A DNA stretch of 64,000 bases, taken from the NCBI RefSeq assembly GCF_002844235.1, contig NZ_PGTS01000010.1:1-64000 (forward strand), given 5' to 3'. Positions 54,136 to 63,800 of the stretch are shown piece after piece. The notes under the pieces were generated by a model that ran no database searches, was not told the DNA's origin, and saw only the letters and a program-made list of their open reading frames with translations. The first letter of the stretch is position 1; every line of letters begins with the position of its first letter. Position numbers and translations under genes: made by a program. The DNA is from Thalassospira povalilytica (GTDB lineage: Bacteria; Pseudomonadota; Alphaproteobacteria; Rhodospirillales; Thalassospiraceae).

Positions 54136-55719
54136 TCAGGGCGACGGATCAAGCAGGAAAGTGAAATTCGCAGACTGTCCGGCATCGGTTGTGGCCCGGC
54201 TGTGGCAGCCCAGACAGGTGGCATCGGCTTGGTGCTGCATGAAGCTTTCAAGCGCACTGTTGGTCAGATAACGGGGAACTTCGCCCACCCCGAATGTCGC
54301 CCCGCCCGGATTTCCGATCCATTGTGTGCCAAGCAGCATGTAATTCTGCCAGACGGTACCGGCCAGTTTGCGTTGCCAGATGAAATTGGACTCCGCCGTG
54401 CCCGAAAACAGTCGCCAGCAGCGAACGATATCGGATCCCCCGACCGGTTCCCCGGACAGGCGCCGCGCATAGGGTGCGCTGTCCGCCCATTTCACATCCC
54501 CCGAAACCGGATTATTGGCCGCCGTCCCGCCAACGCCATGGCCGCCGTAAAATGCATAAGGCCGATCAATATCAGTTGGCGCCAGACATCCGTTGGCAAA
54601 CGGGCTATCGGTGATGATGCTGTTGGGGCGACGGGCATTCGACGCCAAGGGCACATTGTCGATATGTTCGAAACTTGACCAGATCCAGCGATCCCCATTG
54701 CCACTTTGCACCCGCTGTACCAGATGCAAGCCCACCAGCCCGACCGTGACATCAAGACATTTCGCCCGCCCGTCGATTGTTTGCGATGGCCCCAGCGATA
54801 TACGAGCCGGACGGGTGTAATATCCATGATCGACCAGCGGTTTGGTGCCGTTATTGCCCGGTAAAATGCGCCAGGCAAATTTCAATAATTGCGCGCCCAT
54901 AACCCCGGGTGCGCTTGGCGGAATGTGCGGCGCATCGCCGCCGGATGCACCATTCCTTAAAGCGTTGCGCGTATCACCACTTGATCCGGATGATGTGCTG
55001 TCTGTTGTGGCCGTCGCTGTGATTGGTGGCGTCATGTGCCCGACGGGAAAGCTTATGGGGTTTTGCCCGTTGGCAAAGGCCAGACGTCCGGACTTCTGAT
55101 CAAGGCCGTTCTCGCGGATATAATCCGCAGCAATCCGATTGATCCGGGTTTCATACAGCACAAAATTCCCGGCCTGATCGATCAGGATATCGCCGGTCGA
55201 TTGCACATAGCTTGCCAGCAGCAAAGACCCGTCGGGCAAATCATCGGCACAGGACGGGTTGGGAAAGGCGACTTCGGAAAACAGATCCCGCCGGGTCGGG
55301 AAGTCTTGCCAGGCGGCTTTGCTGCCCGGGATATCAAGATCGGCATCACGTGCGACATCATGTGCGACATCATGTACGGCATCACGCGGGGCCATCAGGG
55401 CGGTAAAAGCCTGCCAGGAGAAGCGGTCAAACGGACGTTGCGCATGATAGGCCAGAAACCGGTAGACGAAACTGGCATCAAATTCCGGCACATCGACGGG
55501 CGCAATCGCACAGGGTTGCGCGCCCGAACCGTCGGCACAGAATTCACCGTCATCGTATTTTTCAACAAAGACCGGGATATCCCCACGTTCGGCACTGGCG
55601 GTGAATTTCGCATTCTGGGCCAGCGTGGCAGACGGCATCGCCAACATCACCGGCATCAGACACAGGGCAATGCCAAGTTTGCGCATCGAAAATGGTGGTG
55701 CCACGATGGTTTCTGACAT
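54136..55719 (-). CDS. Exported protein with one C-terminal CxxCH haem motif
   Basis: A 527-residue protein. An N-terminal signal peptide lies at about 12-34 (RKLGIALCLMPVMLAMPSATLA). A conserved-looking RFLAYHAQRPFDRFSWQAFTALMAP segment (about 80-105) and the C-terminal NYMLLGTQWIGNPGG...NSALESFMQHQADATCLGCHSRAT indicate a c-type haem attached at Cys-Leu-Gly-Cys-His, about 25 residues before the end. A similar layout occurs in some poorly described marine proteobacterial proteins. A HDVA micro-repeat (from a 12-bp DNA repeat at 55351-55374) and a Ser/Thr-rich insert are present. The ATG at 55719 has AAAGG about 11 nt upstream. Function unknown; a secreted electron-transfer or oxidase role is a guess. 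Confidence 0.7.
   Translation of the reverse strand: MSETIVAPPFSMRKLGIALCLMPVMLAMPSATLAQNAKFTASAERGDIPVFVEKYDDGEFCADGSGAQPCAIAPVDVPEFDASFVYRFLAYHAQRPFDRFSWQAFTALMAPRDAVHDVAHDVARDADLDIPGSKAAWQDFPTRRDLFSEVAFPNPSCADDLPDGSLLLASYVQSTGDILIDQAGNFVLYETRINRIAADYIRENGLDQKSGRLAFANGQNPISFPVGHMTPPITATATTDSTSSGSSGDTRNALRNGASGGDAPHIPPSAPGVMGAQLLKFAWRILPGNNGTKPLVDHGYYTRPARISLGPSQTIDGRAKCLDVTVGLVGLHLVQRVQSGNGDRWIWSSFEHIDNVPLASNARRPNSIITDSPFANGCLAPTDIDRPYAFYGGHGVGGTAANNPVSGDVKWADSAPYARRLSGEPVGGSDIVRCWRLFSGTAESNFIWQRKLAGTVWQNYMLLGTQWIGNPGGATFGVGEVPRYLTNSALESFMQHQADATCLGCHSRATTDAGQSANFTFLLDPSP
55340..55386. repeat. 12-bp in-frame tandem repeat
   Basis: TGCGACATCATG twice in a row (55351-55374), flanked by degenerate copies CGGCATCACG on both sides. 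It encodes a His-Asp-Val-Ala-type repeat in the haem-motif protein and could change copy number. Confidence 0.75.
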
Positions 55720-55979
55720 GCCTGTTGGTACCTTTGATGTATCGCGCTGCACATCATGCTTTACGCCGTGGCGCCATCATAAACCTGTTTGAGCGAGCTG
55801 TCCTTAATGTGGAATTTCACATTCTTGTCAGATGTCGGGTGAACAAGATCACATTCGGGTGCGCCGGAGGATTGCCGTTTCCGCCAAACCGTTGCTTTTC
55901 ACGGAAATCCTGCCATATTTTGACCATCGCAGAATTGTATAAACGATTCTGCCCACAATTGGATCAAAGAGGGATTTCA

Positions 55980-56699
55980 ATGGCTTTTGAAACGCGTCAA
56001 CGCGGCTATGACGTCTCGGTTGGCCGGTCGGCGGCCGAGATCGATGAAGGTCTCCGCGCCTATATGCTGCGTGTCTATAACTACATGGCATCCGCACTTG
56101 CCCTGACCGGTATCGTGGCAATGGCTGTGTCGACCAGCCCGGCCCTGATGCAGGCTATTTTTGGCACCGGACTGCACTGGATTGTCATGCTGGCCCCGAT
56201 CGGGCTTGTCTTCTTCCTGAGCGCACGAATTCATAAAATGAGCTTCGGCGCAGCACAGGCGACATTCTGGGTATATGCCGGGCTGATGGGCTTGTCCCTT
56301 GCTTCGATCTTCCTGGTTTATACCGGTGAATCGATCGCACGTACCTTCTTCATCACCGCTGGCACCTTTGGTGCGATGAGCCTTTATGGCTACACCACCA
56401 AGAAGGACCTTTCGGGTTGGGGCAGCTTCCTGTTCATGGGTCTGATCGGCATCATCATTGCCAGCGTGGTCAACATCTTCCTTGGCAGCAGCATGCTGCA
56501 GTTCGTCATTTCGGCGGCTGGTGTTCTGATCTTCACGGGCCTTACCGCCTATGACACTCAGCGCATCAAGGAAGCGTATCACGAGCATGATGACGCAACC
56601 ACCGCAGGCAAAAAAGCCCTGTTCGGTGCGCTGCAGCTTTATCTCGACTTCGTGAACCTGTTCATCATGCTTCTGCACTTCTTCGGTAATCGCGAATAG
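55980..56699 (+). CDS. Bax inhibitor-1 / YccA family protein
   Basis: A 239-residue inner-membrane protein of the TMBIM/BI-1 family with seven helices. The N-terminal hydrophilic part ends VGRSAAEIDEGLRAYMLRVYNYMASALALTGIVA, and the last helix has the family Asp pair (LYLDFVNLFIMLL; TAYDTQRIKE). E. coli YccA binds FtsH; other members leak calcium. AGAGGGA lies upstream of the ATG at 55980; a longer frame from 55692 would overlap the divergent gene. It is followed by a strong terminator. Confidence 0.94.
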   Translation: MAFETRQRGYDVSVGRSAAEIDEGLRAYMLRVYNYMASALALTGIVAMAVSTSPALMQAIFGTGLHWIVMLAPIGLVFFLSARIHKMSFGAAQATFWVYAGLMGLSLASIFLVYTGESIARTFFITAGTFGAMSLYGYTTKKDLSGWGSFLFMGLIGIIIASVVNIFLGSSMLQFVISAAGVLIFTGLTAYDTQRIKEAYHEHDDATTAGKKALFGALQLYLDFVNLFIMLLHFFGNRE

Positions 56700-56737
56700 A
56701 AGTGACGTTGTATGCTGCCCCCGGGCAGTCGCAGTCA

Positions 56738-56773
56738 AAACCCCCGCAGCAGCCGCTGCGGGGGTTTCTTTTT
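56738..56773 (+). terminator. Terminator of the BI-1 gene
   Basis: AAACCCCCGCAGC, AGCC loop, GCTGCGGGGGTTT, then CTTTTT, 39 nt past the stop. Confidence 0.93.
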
Positions 56774-56851
56774 GTTCGGATCACTAGATGATGCCTGACG
56801 TGCTTCCGGCATCCCCTGAACGCCCGGCGCAGACAGATCGCCAGCTGGTGA

Positions 56852-58462
56852 TCAGGAGGCCGCGGCCTTTGCCGATCCGTCACCGCCGGTGGCTTCCATC
56901 ACCGCCTTGCGATGGCCCATTTGCGAAATGATGTTTTCAGCACGGGTATAGCCCCCGGAAGCCGCGCGCGCCGCGCCCTTGGCCCCGGCATCGACAAAGG
57001 CCTCATAGGATTGCGAGAAGCCCATTCTGGCATTGGACAGCATGGTGACATCCTGATCCTGGGTACCATTGGTCAGATAGACCGTCGCCAGGGCAAACAT
57101 TGTCCTGCCCCAGATATAGGGATCATCACGCCGGCCACAGATTTTAAGGGCGGCCTGAAAGACAGGAACGACCTGCGCATCGGGGATGCTGACATCATTG
57201 ATGATGGCCGCAGACACAATCGATTCCGCCAGCCCATAGGCGGTAATCGCATAAAGCGGCGCATGTGCCCGACTGTTGATCATGCCAAGGGCACGGCGAT
57301 ATTGCGATGCCCCCTGTTCGACAAGTTTGGCGTCCTCGGCATCCTTGCCGGTTGCGACCATTGCCTCGGCCAGTTTGCAGATCGCCAGCGCACGATCAAC
57401 CGGCGATCCCATCGACAGTTCGAACCGCCGTTCAAGCATTTTCCAGATGCCAATGGCCAGCGCACCCGAGCGCGCCTTGAGACTGGCGATCAGCGACCAG
57501 TTCACAAGCCCCGCATACAGCGCAAGAAGGGCGGCCGATCGGGCGTCGATTTTTGAAAAGTCGCTGATTTGCGCCACCAGATCTTCGGTGCGCAATTCAC
57601 GTACGACTTCTTCTTTTTGCTGGGGCCGTGATGATTCGCCCAGCAATCCCGATGATGTACGGGCCTTGGGTTTGGCCGGTTCGGATACGGTTTCGCCCGC
57701 CGCACCAAGGGTTTTGCGAATATGGGGTTCAAGCACGCGCAAGGCACTGGCGCAATAGGTGCGATCCCCGGTTTCGGTCAGGACAAACGCCCCAAAGGCA
57801 TAGGCAGTCGCCACCCCCTGCCCGGCCATTTCGAAATGTTCGCCGCGATTGATGCGTTCCTGAAATTCTTCGAGATGGGTGGTCAGACGTGAAATTTGCA
57901 GCAACCGCTGCTCCCCGCCCCGCGATTTGAAAATCAGCTGGGCCGCCAGCAAAATGCGCAAGGCCTGGGCGACATCGGGATGATCGGTTTGCCGGAAACT
58001 GTGAGTAAGCGGCAACATCAGATCATAAAGCGACGAGGTCAAAGCATCGCTGACCAGATGCAGATCGAAACCACCGGTATTGTGGTTTTCCTGCCCCCAG
58101 AAAACCGCATCCGCATCAACCCGGCGCCCCATATTCAAAACATTGAGCTGGGCTTCGCGCATCGCCTGGAATGCATCAACCGCATCCGAATTGGGGGCAA
58201 AATACTGATCCAGTCTGATCTGGCTGCTTTCGGGCATATCGGCCAGACTGCGCGCGATCATATCGCTTAGCGGGTCTGGCGGGCGGACACCGCCCTGGGC
58301 AGTTGCATCGGGACGATTGAAGCGGGCAATGGCATACAGGCACAGCGGTTCCGCAACCGAGGCAGTATCATCCCCCGCAGTCTCAACCAACTCCCCTGAC
58401 GTATCGTTGCCGGTAATCAGTGACTTGATCACCAGGCCAACCATTGACCAGAACCCAGCCAT
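56852..58462 (-). CDS. Protein of unknown function with helical (TPR-like) repeats
   Basis: A 536-residue mainly alpha-helical protein. The N-terminus has a hydrophobic stretch (GFWSMVGLVIKSLIT) that may be a membrane anchor. A central domain (about 40-250) contains DADAVFWGQENHNTGGFDLHLVS, reminiscent of proteins that produce or read 'GGDEF-like' folds but without catalytic motifs. After a Pro/Ser-rich linker (about 245-275), residues 285-530 form repeated helical pairs rich in Ala/Leu (AIGIWKMLERRFELSMGSPVDRALAICKLAEAMVATG; IWGRTMFALATVYLTNG), typical of a TPR-like solenoid. The ATG at 58462 follows AAGGGCAGGA; a GTG at 58483 has no ribosome site. I do not recognise a family. Confidence 0.75.
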   Translation of the reverse strand: MAGFWSMVGLVIKSLITGNDTSGELVETAGDDTASVAEPLCLYAIARFNRPDATAQGGVRPPDPLSDMIARSLADMPESSQIRLDQYFAPNSDAVDAFQAMREAQLNVLNMGRRVDADAVFWGQENHNTGGFDLHLVSDALTSSLYDLMLPLTHSFRQTDHPDVAQALRILLAAQLIFKSRGGEQRLLQISRLTTHLEEFQERINRGEHFEMAGQGVATAYAFGAFVLTETGDRTYCASALRVLEPHIRKTLGAAGETVSEPAKPKARTSSGLLGESSRPQQKEEVVRELRTEDLVAQISDFSKIDARSAALLALYAGLVNWSLIASLKARSGALAIGIWKMLERRFELSMGSPVDRALAICKLAEAMVATGKDAEDAKLVEQGASQYRRALGMINSRAHAPLYAITAYGLAESIVSAAIINDVSIPDAQVVPVFQAALKICGRRDDPYIWGRTMFALATVYLTNGTQDQDVTMLSNARMGFSQSYEAFVDAGAKGAARAASGGYTRAENIISQMGHRKAVMEATGGDGSAKAAAS

Positions 58463-58838
58463 TCCTGCCCTTATTGCATCCACGAAAAACTGACACGCAG
58501 CTTCTATAGATACTTGAATTCATTAAGGGTCCATTGTCATCCGCGCAACGCGGCTGGTCAATGCTGGAGCGCGGCTTTAACGCCATACCGAAGTATAGAA
58601 AACCTACCCTTCAAATACCGAAACCCCCAGTCGATCAACTAGATTTTCGGGTTCTGCGCGGTCATCGCAAACCCGTGACCTTTTTGAAACCTTCACGGGA
58701 ATGACCTGCGTTCCCGGGTGCGTTGCAGAAAGAAAATCATCCATATGACATCGACATGATCGGGCAGGCAAAAGGCACCGGACCATAACGATCCGGCGCC
58801 TTGAAAACAGGTCATCAGGAATGTCGCACGAACAGTTT
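58463..58838. other. 376-bp region upstream of the TPR-like gene, with a terminator
   Basis: No gene is seen. It contains the promoter of the TPR-like gene on its left and the hairpin at 58772-58802 on its right. Confidence 0.5.
58772..58802 (-). terminator. Probable terminator of htpX
   Basis: On the minus strand AAGGCGCCGGA, a 9-nt loop and TCCGGTGCCTT (one G-U) are followed by TTGCC, 37 nt past the htpX stop. Confidence 0.6.
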
Positions 58839-59846
58839 TCAGTTCCAGGGACGGGTGCGGCGGCGTGGTTTGGTTGCCGGTTGCGTCGGGCGCGATGCCG
58901 GTTGCGATCCGCCCCAGGGTCCTTTTTGTGATGCCGGACGCGCAGACGCAGGCCGCGCAGCCGCGCCATGTCCACCACTACCCTGCCCGGTCAGGCCACT
59001 GGCCATTTCCTGAAGCTTGGCGATGCGGTTGGCCATGTTGGGGTGGGTGGAAAACAGATTGTCGACACCCTTCCCCGACAGCGGATTGGCGATATACATA
59101 TGTGCGGTTGCCGGGTTGCGTTCGGCTTCCATGTTCGGGATGGCGTGCACACCCTTATCAAGTTTGGCCAGTGCACTGGCCAGCCACAGGGGATGTCCGC
59201 AAATTTCGGCCCCGATACGGTCAGCGTCATATTCACGGGTGCGCGAAATTGCCATCTGCACAATCATCGCCCCCATCGGCGCCAGAATGGCAATCAGGAT
59301 CATGCCGATCCCGCCCAATGGATTGTTGTTTTCGCTGCGATTGCCGCCGAACATGCCGGCAAACATCGCGAAATTGGCAAGGGCCGAAATCGCACCGGCG
59401 ATGGTTGCCGTAATCGTCATGGTCAGGGTATCGCGGTTTTTGACATGGGCCAGTTCATGGGCCATGACACCGGCGATCTCGTTGCGATCAAGCAGTTTCA
59501 GCAACCCCGTTGTTGCCGCCACCGCCGCATTTGCCGGATTGCGCCCGGTGGCAAAGGCATTGGGTTGCGGGTTTTCAATCACATAGACCTTGGGCATTGG
59601 CAGACCGGCATTACGCGCCAGATCGCGCACCATGGAAACCAGTTCCGGGGCGGTGCGATCATCAACCTGTTTTGCACTGCGCATCCGAAGCAGCATGGCA
59701 TCGGAATTCCAATAGGCGAACACATTCATCGCCCCGGCAAACAACAGCGCAATGATCATGCCCTGTTGCCCGCCGATCATCATGCCAACGGCACCAAACA
59801 GCGCGGTCAACCCCGCCAGCAACAAACCTGTACGCACATAGTTCAT
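58839..59846 (-). CDS. htpX: Zinc metalloprotease HtpX (M48B)
   Basis: A 335-residue inner-membrane protease that works with FtsH in quality control of membrane proteins. Two N-terminal helices (about 5-22 and 28-46), the zinc motif HELAH at 130-134 and the third ligand Glu in [14 protein letters not shown] are present, followed by more helices (about 145-190). The usual end ([20 protein letters not shown]) is followed by a roughly 45-residue Arg/Pro/Ser-rich tail not found in standard HtpX. The ATG at 59846 follows AAGGGTG. It lies convergent to nothing; the next gene is on the other strand. Confidence 0.94.
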   Translation of the reverse strand: MNYVRTGLLLAGLTALFGAVGMMIGGQQGMIIALLFAGAMNVFAYWNSDAMLLRMRSAKQVDDRTAPELVSMVRDLARNAGLPMPKVYVIENPQPNAFATGRNPANAAVAATTGLLKLLDRNEIAGVMAHELAHVKNRDTLTMTITATIAGAISALANFAMFAGMFGGNRSENNNPLGGIGMILIAILAPMGAMIVQMAISRTREYDADRIGAEICGHPLWLASALAKLDKGVHAIPNMEAERNPATAHMYIANPLSGKGVDNLFSTHPNMANRIAKLQEMASGLTGQGSGGHGAAARPASARPASQKGPWGGSQPASRPTQPATKPRRRTRPWN

Positions 59847-60142
59847 GGTCGAACACCCTTTTCGACAAACCTTTCGAACGACAGATAAGGCAAAGTTTGC
59901 CAATGGCAAGCGCCCGGCAAACTTGTCCTGCCTGTTTGCCACCGCATCGAAAACTTATTCCTTGGTGTGGGAAGATTATTCCCGCCAACCCTTTGAACAA
60001 GCAAAATGATTATGGCTTTTTTATCTGCGTGACCAATATCACAGGACAAATACCGCAGATATCAAAGGCGCCCGGAAGGCACACCGATAAGTGGTCTTTT
60101 AATTGCATGCACAATTTAAGATATCACTCAAGGAGGTGTTTT

Positions 60143-60787
60143 ATGGTCGAGTTTCAAGGAAAGATGTCCATCGTCGGTGCGCGGTACCTGACCATGCCCA
60201 GACCGATTGATCCGCAAACCGGTGAATACAGCACCAAGTTTTCGCTTGATGAATGGAAAGACATCCAGACCAAGCGCAAGGAACAATTCGAAACCTATCA
60301 GGCCAATGCCGAAAACCATCTGAACAGCTGGCTTGATGATAACAGCGACGCAGAGATCACACGCGCCTATTATCTTGATGATGAACTGGTTGCCGTGTTT
60401 GGCGAGGATAACGTCAATGTATCCAATGGCATGAATTACGCCATGGAGTATCGCTATGCACAAAGCGATGGCGAGGATCTTGGATATTCCGGGGATCAGT
60501 TAACCCGATATGTTGAAAACCGTATCGAGTTCGCGTTGCGTCGCGAATATGGCGACCGATTGACGGTCAAGGAAGGCCCGGCCGGGACACTTGGCACGCT
60601 GGCAGATTATCGCGAAGAACTGTTTGGCGGGGATCGATGGCCATCAGAAGAAAACATGCCGCCAATGCGCGAAATTGACTGGGATGCGCCATCACCGGCA
60701 CAGACCGGCACCTGGCAAGGACCCGTGGCCCTGATTGATACCCAGGCATTTCTCGACATCCGCACCATGAGACTTGAGACGCAGTAG
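60143..60787 (+). CDS. Conserved hypothetical protein
   Basis: A 214-residue acidic, soluble protein without signal peptide or helices in the membrane. AAGGAGGT, a full anti-16S match, is 5 nt before the ATG, so it is probably well expressed. Features: RPIDPQTGEYSTKFSLDEWKDIQTKRKEQFETYQANAE (helical), DDNSDAEITRAYYLDDELVAVFGEDNVNVSNGMNYAMEYRY, and a C-terminal DWDAPSPAQTGTWQGPVALI. I recognise no family or motif. It has its own terminator and stands between htpX and the RND pump. Confidence 0.75.
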   Translation: MVEFQGKMSIVGARYLTMPRPIDPQTGEYSTKFSLDEWKDIQTKRKEQFETYQANAENHLNSWLDDNSDAEITRAYYLDDELVAVFGEDNVNVSNGMNYAMEYRYAQSDGEDLGYSGDQLTRYVENRIEFALRREYGDRLTVKEGPAGTLGTLADYREELFGGDRWPSEENMPPMREIDWDAPSPAQTGTWQGPVALIDTQAFLDIRTMRLETQ

Positions 60788-60795
60788 GATAAGTA

Positions 60796-60842
60796 AAACA
60801 GCCGGACCGGCGGGGTCGGGGAAAAAGACGGTCCGGCTGTTT
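60796..60842 (+). terminator. Terminator after the hypothetical gene
   Basis: AAACAGCCGGACC and GGTCCGGCTGTTT form a 13-bp perfect stem with a 21-nt loop, T-run at the end; it also lies next to the end of the RND pump gene on the minus strand. Confidence 0.8.
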
Positions 60843-60857
60843 CTGCAACGATGTCGG

Positions 60858-63800
60858 TTACTCCGCAGGCTGGTGTGCGTCAGCCTCATCAAGTGAACGA
60901 ACTTCGTTGCGCCGGCCAATCATGCGTACAAGAACATAAAAGACCGGGGTCAGGATCAGGCCAAATATCGTCACGCCCAGCATCCCCGAGAACACGGCAA
61001 TACCAATCGCGTGGCGCATCTCGGCACCGGCACCACTGGACAGAACCAGCGGCACGACACCCATGATGAAGGCCAAAGAGGTCATAAGGATCGGGCGCAG
61101 GCGCAGACGACTGGCCTCGATCGCGGCTTGAACGGTGCTGCGTCCCTGATGTTCAAGTTCACGGGCGAACTCGACAATCAGGATGGCGTTTTTCGATGCC
61201 AGTCCGGCCAGCACAAACAGGCTGATCTGGGTGAAGATATTGTTGTCACCCCCGAACAGATAGACACCAAACACAGCAGACAGGATGCTCATCGGGACGA
61301 TCAGGATCACGGCCAGCGGCATGGTCAGGCTTTCATACTGCGCCGCCAGAACCAGGAACACCAGAAGGATACAGATCGGGAAGATGAAGATCGCCGTATT
61401 GCCCGCCAGGATCTGCTGATAGGTCAGTTCCGTCCATTCATAGGACATGCCGGGCGGCAATGTTTCATCCAGAATCTTGCTGATCGCAGCCTGTGCCTCG
61501 CCGCTGGAATAGCCCGGGGCGGCGTTGCCATTCAGATCGGCCGACCGGAACGCGTTGTAGCGCATTGCCGTGTCCGGTCCGAATGTTTCAGATACCGACA
61601 AAACAGATCCCAGCGGCACCATGTCGCCATCCGAATTGCGCGTTTGCAGACGCAGGATGTCTTCCGGGCTTGAACGATATGGCTTATCGGCCTGTGCGAT
61701 CACCTGATAGGTGCGGCCAAAGGCGTTGAAGTCATTGACATACATCGAGCCAAGATAGACCTGCATGGTCCGGAAGATTTCATCAACCGGTACGCCAAGC
61801 TGCTGAACCTTTGTACGGTCAAGGGTCGCCTGAAGCTGCGGCACATTGATGTTATAGCTTGAAAACACACCGGTCAGTTCCGGTGCTGCCCATGCCTTGG
61901 CAAGGACCTGTTTCATGGCATCATCAAGGGCGCGATAGCCCAGATCGGAGCGATCCTGAACCTGAAGCTTGAAGCCACCAACAGTCCCAAGTCCCTGAAC
62001 CGGAGGTGCCGGGAAGATGGCAACAAAGGCCTCGTCAATGGCGGCAAATTTCTGTTGCAGCTTGCCGGCGATGGCAAGGCCCGACAGATCATCGCTTTTG
62101 CGTTCATCAAAGTCGGTCAGCGTGACAAACACGATGCCGGCACTTGAACTGTTCACAAAGCCGTTGATCGAAAGCCCCGGGAAGGCCACGGCACTTTCAA
62201 CACCGGGCTCCTTAAGCGCGATATCAGACATTTCACGAATGACATCTTCGGTCCGGTCCAGTGTCGCGCCCTGCGGGAGCTGGGCGAAACTGACCAGATA
62301 TTGCTTGTCCTGAAGGGGAACGAAACCCGTGGGCAGAATCTGGAAACCCTGCCAGGTCAAAACCAGCAGCCCGGCATAAAGCGCCATCATGATGGCCTTG
62401 ACACCCAGCAGACGCTTGACCCCGCCAGCATACATTTCCGTGCTGCGGTTAAAGAAGCGGTTAAAGCCGCGGAAGAACCAGCCAAAGACAAAGTCCATGC
62501 CACGCGTCAGCCAGTCTTTCGGCGCATCATGACCACGCAGAAGGACCGCCGACAAAGCCGGGCTCAGGGTCAGCGAGTTGATGGTTGAAATGATCGTCGC
62601 AATGGCGATGGTCAGGGCAAATTGCTGATAGAACTGGCCGGTCAGGCCGGAAATAAAGGCAATCGGTACAAACACACCGGTAATCACAAGCGAGGTCGCG
62701 ATGATCGGACCGGTTACTTCGCGCATGGCCGCAACCGTTGCATCGCGCGGTGAAAGACCCCGTTCGATGTTACGTTCAACGTTTTCGACCACGACAATCG
62801 CGTCATCAACCACGATGCCGATCGCCAGGATCAATCCGAACAGCGACAGCACGTTGATCGAAAAGCCCATCAGAAGCATCAGGGCAAAGGTCCCGATGAT
62901 CGATACCGGCACAGCCAGCAACGGAATGATTGATGCCCGCCAGGTTTGCAGGAAGATCGTCACCACGATCACCACAAGGGCGATGGCCTCCAACAACGTC
63001 TTGATCACCGATTTGATCGAACCGCGCACAAACACGGTCGGGTCATAAACAATCGAGTAATCGAGATCGTCGGGGAAGTTCTGTTTGAGTTCTTCCATGG
63101 TCGCGCGCACGTTGCTTGAAATATCAAGCGCGTTTGACCCCGGGGATGCAAAGATCGGAATGGCGACCGCGGGCTTGTTATCAAGCAGGGAACGCAGCGC
63201 ATATTGCTGGGCTTCCATTTCGACACGCGCCACATCGCCAAGACGCGTAATCGTGCCATCGGCTTCGCGTTTGATGATGATGTTCTGGAATTCCTCGGGG
63301 GTTTCCAGACGGCCACTGATATTGATCGGCAACTGGAACTGCACGCCACTGTCATAGGGTGCACCACCGATGATGCCGGCTGCGACCTGGACGTTCTGGC
63401 TTTGGATGGCGGCAACCACTTCGCCCGCGGTCAGGTTGCGTTCGGCAACCTTGTCGGGGTTCAGCCAGACACGCATGGCATAATCGCCCGATCCGAACAG
63501 GCCAACCTGCCCGACGCCACTGATACGTGCCAGACGGTCACGGACATTAAGCGTCGCATAGTTGCGCAGATACAGCATGTCATAGCGTTCATTGGGCGAA
63601 CGCAAATGCACGACCATGGTCAGATCGGGGGATCGTTTGGACACGGTCACACCAAGCTGACGCACGATATCGGGCAGGCGCGGTTCGGCCTGTGATACGC
63701 GGTTCTGGACCTTTTGCTGGGCCAGGTCGGGATCGGTGCCAATTTCAAAGGTCACGGTCAGCGACAGGTTGCCGTCCGTGGTGGCCAGTGAGTTGACATA

